Positions 7,114 to 8,222 of a DNA stretch of 8,222 bases are shown piece by piece (within the stretch, counting starts at the first letter, position 1; every line of letters begins with the position of its first letter). The translations under genes were made by a program, and so were the position numbers. Origin of the DNA: an uncultured Streptococcus sp. (GTDB lineage: Bacteria; Bacillota; Bacilli; Lactobacillales; Streptococcaceae); assembly GCF_938020365.1 (NCBI RefSeq), contig NZ_CALIIB010000007.1, positions 1-8,222 of the forward strand. Direction: 5' to 3'. The notes below the pieces were generated by a model, which worked only from the letters and a program-made list of their open reading frames with translations, was not told where the DNA came from and made no database searches.

Positions 7114-7329
7114 ATGAAACAAACAGTTCAATTAGAAAACTTATCTTGTCAAAATTGTGTCAAACACGTCACCCAGCATTTCCTGTCTATGGAGGGAGTG
7201 TCAGATGTGACAGTAGATTTGGACAAGCAGACTGCGGAAATTATTACAGAGAGCCCCCTGACTGTAGAGGATTATCAGGCGGCTTTGAGCAAAACCATCT
7301 ATAAGGTCTTAGCGGTGCAGGATAACTGA
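7114..7329 (+). CDS. copZ: Copper chaperone CopZ
   Basis: Small cytoplasmic protein of the heavy-metal-associated fold that carries Cu(I), typically to CopY for derepression and to CopA for export. It has 71 aa, the usual size for one domain. The metal loop reads LSCQNC, with Cys12 and Cys15. The Met that normally opens MxCxxC is Leu10 here, while the HMA domain of CopA keeps GMTCAAC. The start is supported by GGAGG at 7100-7104. It lies 29 bases after copA, so it should be in the same transcript. The operon order copY-copA-copZ is that of S. mutans; pneumococcus, as I recall, has cupA in place of copZ. Confidence 0.93.
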   Translation: MKQTVQLENLSCQNCVKHVTQHFLSMEGVSDVTVDLDKQTAEIITESPLTVEDYQAALSKTIYKVLAVQDN

Positions 7330-7335
7330 GCTAAC

Positions 7336-7364
7336 TTGTAAAATAGACCGAAAAAGTCTATAAT
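7336..7364 (+). promoter_or_regulatory. Promoter of the lipoprotein gene
   Basis: TTGTAA (7336-7341) and a perfect TATAAT (7359-7364) are 17 bases apart. An inverted repeat, ATAGAC (7343-7348) and GTCTAT (7356-7361), sits in the spacer and overlaps the -10, which could be a repressor site or a weak hairpin at the end of the copper transcript. No cop box is found here, so the next gene is probably not directly under CopY except by read-through. Confidence 0.75.
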
Positions 7365-7397
7365 ACTAGTAATCATTTAATGGATAAGGAGAAAGCC

Positions 7398-7961
7398 ATG
7401 AAGCAGAAAATAGTCTATCCTTTGTTATGTTGTCTCGCTCTATCGACTTTGGCAGCCTGCTCTAGTAAGTCAGTTAATTCTACTCAGACAAGTTCGAGTA
7501 CTACTCAGGGATCTTCTCAAGTAGCTTCTAGCCAGAGTGTTGCAGAATCGTCTTCTTCTGCTACAAGCAGTCAAAGCTCAGCAGAAGTTAGTCCAGAAAA
7601 GACGCAAGAGGAGAAAAAAGCAATGGATATTTCGGCCTTGGCCAATGGAGACTACTCTAGTGTAAAAGGAACCTGGCAGAATGCTGCTGGTCACCAGCTG
7701 GTGTTCAATGATAAAGGGTTAGTTTCTGATAGCTATGAGCTGTATGGAGCATCGTTAACGGATTATGGAACAGCTTCTGGCGGTGTATACGGCGGTGAAA
7801 CTGGTGGTTTCTTGCTAGAGTTCATTCCAAAAGGTATCAAGCTTGCGAATAAAGAAAATTTCCAAGATAGCTCAGATGCCAGCCAAGATCGTCTATGGAC
7901 GGGAGTTGGGATGAATAGCTTTGATGAACAAGGTCAATTTTATTATCGTGTTACTAACTAG
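7398..7961 (+). CDS. Ser-rich lipoprotein, probable DUF6287 domain
   Basis: A surface lipoprotein of unknown job. The signal peptide MKQKIVYPLLCCLALSTLAAC has a lipobox LAAC with Cys21 as the anchor. Residues 22-75 form a low-complexity stalk with 21 Ser in 54 residues. The C-terminal part (76-187) opens with MDISALANGDYSSVKGTW, which resembles the DUF6287 domain of streptococcal lipoproteins; this assignment is from memory of the motif. Beyond the anchor, the mature part has no Cys and a single His (in AGHQL), so metal binding is unlikely despite the neighbours. I chose the ATG at 7398 because AAGGAG (7386-7391) stands 6 bases before it; the ATG at 7380 would put that site inside the gene. 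It has its own promoter and terminator. Confidence 0.85.
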   Translation: MKQKIVYPLLCCLALSTLAACSSKSVNSTQTSSSTTQGSSQVASSQSVAESSSSATSSQSSAEVSPEKTQEEKKAMDISALANGDYSSVKGTWQNAAGHQLVFNDKGLVSDSYELYGASLTDYGTASGGVYGGETGGFLLEFIPKGIKLANKENFQDSSDASQDRLWTGVGMNSFDEQGQFYYRVTN

Positions 7962-7966
7962 TCGTG

Positions 7967-7994
7967 TAGGATAGAAATTTTCTATCCTATTTTT
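7967..7994 (+). terminator. Rho-independent terminator of the lipoprotein gene
   Basis: TAGGATAGA (7967-7975) pairs perfectly with TCTATCCTA (7981-7989) around AATTT, followed by TTTTT (7990-7994). It starts 6 bases after the stop codon. Confidence 0.92.
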
Positions 7995-8034
7995 GTTTTA
8001 AAAGAGTAGTTAGTTGAAATATGATAAAAAATTG

Positions 8035-8048
8035 TGCAAACGTTTGAA
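8035..8048 (+). promoter_or_regulatory. LacI-family-type operator (cre-like or MalR-like)
   Basis: TGCAAACGTTTGAA has a perfect 10-base palindromic core, CAAACGTTTG (8037-8046), centred on CG as in LacI-family sites. It fits a cre only with mismatches and looks at least as much like the sites bound by maltose-type LacI-family regulators. It lies just upstream of the -35 box of the msmK promoter. Which protein binds it is not certain. Confidence 0.55.
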
Positions 8049-8055
8049 TAAATGC

Positions 8056-8084
8056 TTGAAATAATAATTAAAAAAGGATATAAT
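8056..8084 (+). promoter_or_regulatory. Promoter of msmK
   Basis: TTGAAA (8056-8061) and a perfect TATAAT (8079-8084) are separated by 17 bases in a very AT-rich stretch. The transcription start is expected near 8091, at the edge of a palindrome resembling a CcpA site. Confidence 0.88.
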
Positions 8085-8090
8085 ATTTTT

Positions 8091-8105
8091 ATGAAAGCGC
8101 TTTGA
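8091..8105 (+). promoter_or_regulatory. cre site (CcpA operator) at the msmK start
   Basis: ATGAAAGCGCTTTGA has the perfect 10-base core AAAGCGCTTT and fits the cre consensus WTGNAANCGNWNNCW except for one base near the 3' end (G in place of C). It covers the expected start of transcription, the usual place for repression by CcpA when preferred sugars are present. Confidence 0.75.
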
Positions 8106-8125
8106 AATTTTTAGGGGTTTCAAAG
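8100..8125 (+). repeat. Inverted repeat in the msmK leader
   Basis: CTTTGAAA (8100-8107) is a perfect inverted match to TTTCAAAG (8118-8125), separated by 10 bases (TTTTTAGGGG). In RNA it would form an 8-bp hairpin near the 5' end of the leader. There is no T-run after it, so it is not a terminator; it may protect the 5' end of the mRNA or be a coincidence of overlap with the cre site. Confidence 0.6.
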
Positions 8126-8158
8126 GCAACTATTTTCACATAAAGTAAAGGGGAACTT

Positions 8159-8222
8159 ATGGTTGAGTTAAATCTGAAAAATATTTATAAGAAGTATCCA
8201 AATAGTGAGCACTATTCTGTTG
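8159..8222 (+). CDS. msmK: Sugar ABC importer ATPase MsmK, N-terminal part
   Basis: Only the first 21 codons are inside the window. They read MVELNLKNIYKKYPNSEHYS then V, which matches the start of streptococcal MsmK as I remember it. MsmK is the shared ATPase of several carbohydrate importers (for example raffinose/melibiose-type and maltodextrin systems) and works at the inner face of the membrane. AAAGGGGA (8147-8154) supports the start. The upstream cre-like sites fit a sugar-uptake gene. The Walker and signature motifs lie beyond the window, so the call rests on the N-terminus and the promoter. A closely related MalK/UgpC-type ATPase is the main alternative. Confidence 0.85.
   Translation, partial: MVELNLKNIYKKYPNSEHYSV

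Noticed and set aside
7380..7400. Earlier ATG for the lipoprotein gene at 7380
   Set aside because: It would place the AAGGAG ribosome site inside the gene and add the acidic/basic residues MDKEKA before a signal peptide that already begins well at 7398.
8021..8047. Eight-codon reading frame (ATG to TGA) upstream of msmK
   Set aside because: It lies upstream of the msmK promoter and has no ribosome site, so it would not be in the msmK leader and cannot act as a leader peptide.
8100..8130. msmK leader hairpin as a terminator or riboswitch
   Set aside because: There is no T-run after the stem and no known riboswitch core; the leader is too short for the usual classes.

Overview
The window is from a Streptococcus, most likely an oral species of the mitis/sanguinis group. 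The support is a streptococcal-type 23S-5S-tRNA-Asn order, an adcRCBA zinc operon whose AdcR keeps the metal ligands known from the pneumococcal protein, a copYAZ copper operon of the S. mutans type, and a final partial gene whose first 21 residues match streptococcal MsmK as I remember it. Every gene is on the + strand, reading away from the rRNA operon.

Layout. Positions 1-621 hold the 3' end of a ribosomal RNA operon (end of 23S, 5S, tRNA-Asn), closed by two hairpins with T-runs. Positions 721-4251 hold the zinc-uptake operon: a promoter with two AdcR-type operators over the transcription start, then adcR (MarR-family zinc sensor), adcC (ATPase), adcB (permease) and adcA (zinc-binding lipoprotein, a ZnuA-ZinT fusion). 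A strong terminator lies at 4263-4293. Positions 4322-7329 hold the copper-resistance operon: a promoter with two cop boxes, then copY (repressor), copA (Cu(I)-exporting P1B-1 ATPase) and copZ (copper chaperone). Positions 7336-7994 form a separate unit with its own promoter and terminator. It encodes a Ser-rich lipoprotein with a probable DUF6287 domain. From 8035 there is a carbon-control-type promoter with palindromes resembling cre/LacI-family sites and a leader hairpin. It leads into msmK, the shared ATPase of several sugar importers, which is cut off by the window end.

How the genes fit together. The central 6.6 kb is a metal-balance segment: zinc import repressed by zinc-loaded AdcR, next to copper export induced when copper displaces zinc from CopY. 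These systems oppose two host defences, zinc withholding and copper poisoning. Every operon boundary has a recognisable terminator or promoter except copZ to lipoprotein, where I see no convincing terminator and some read-through is possible.

Most of the content is a well-known class of genes. I do not see a wholly new system. The points most worth a second look are the paired AdcR operators, the altered Walker A motif of AdcC, the zinc/copper operon adjacency, the lipoprotein of unknown role, and the msmK control region.
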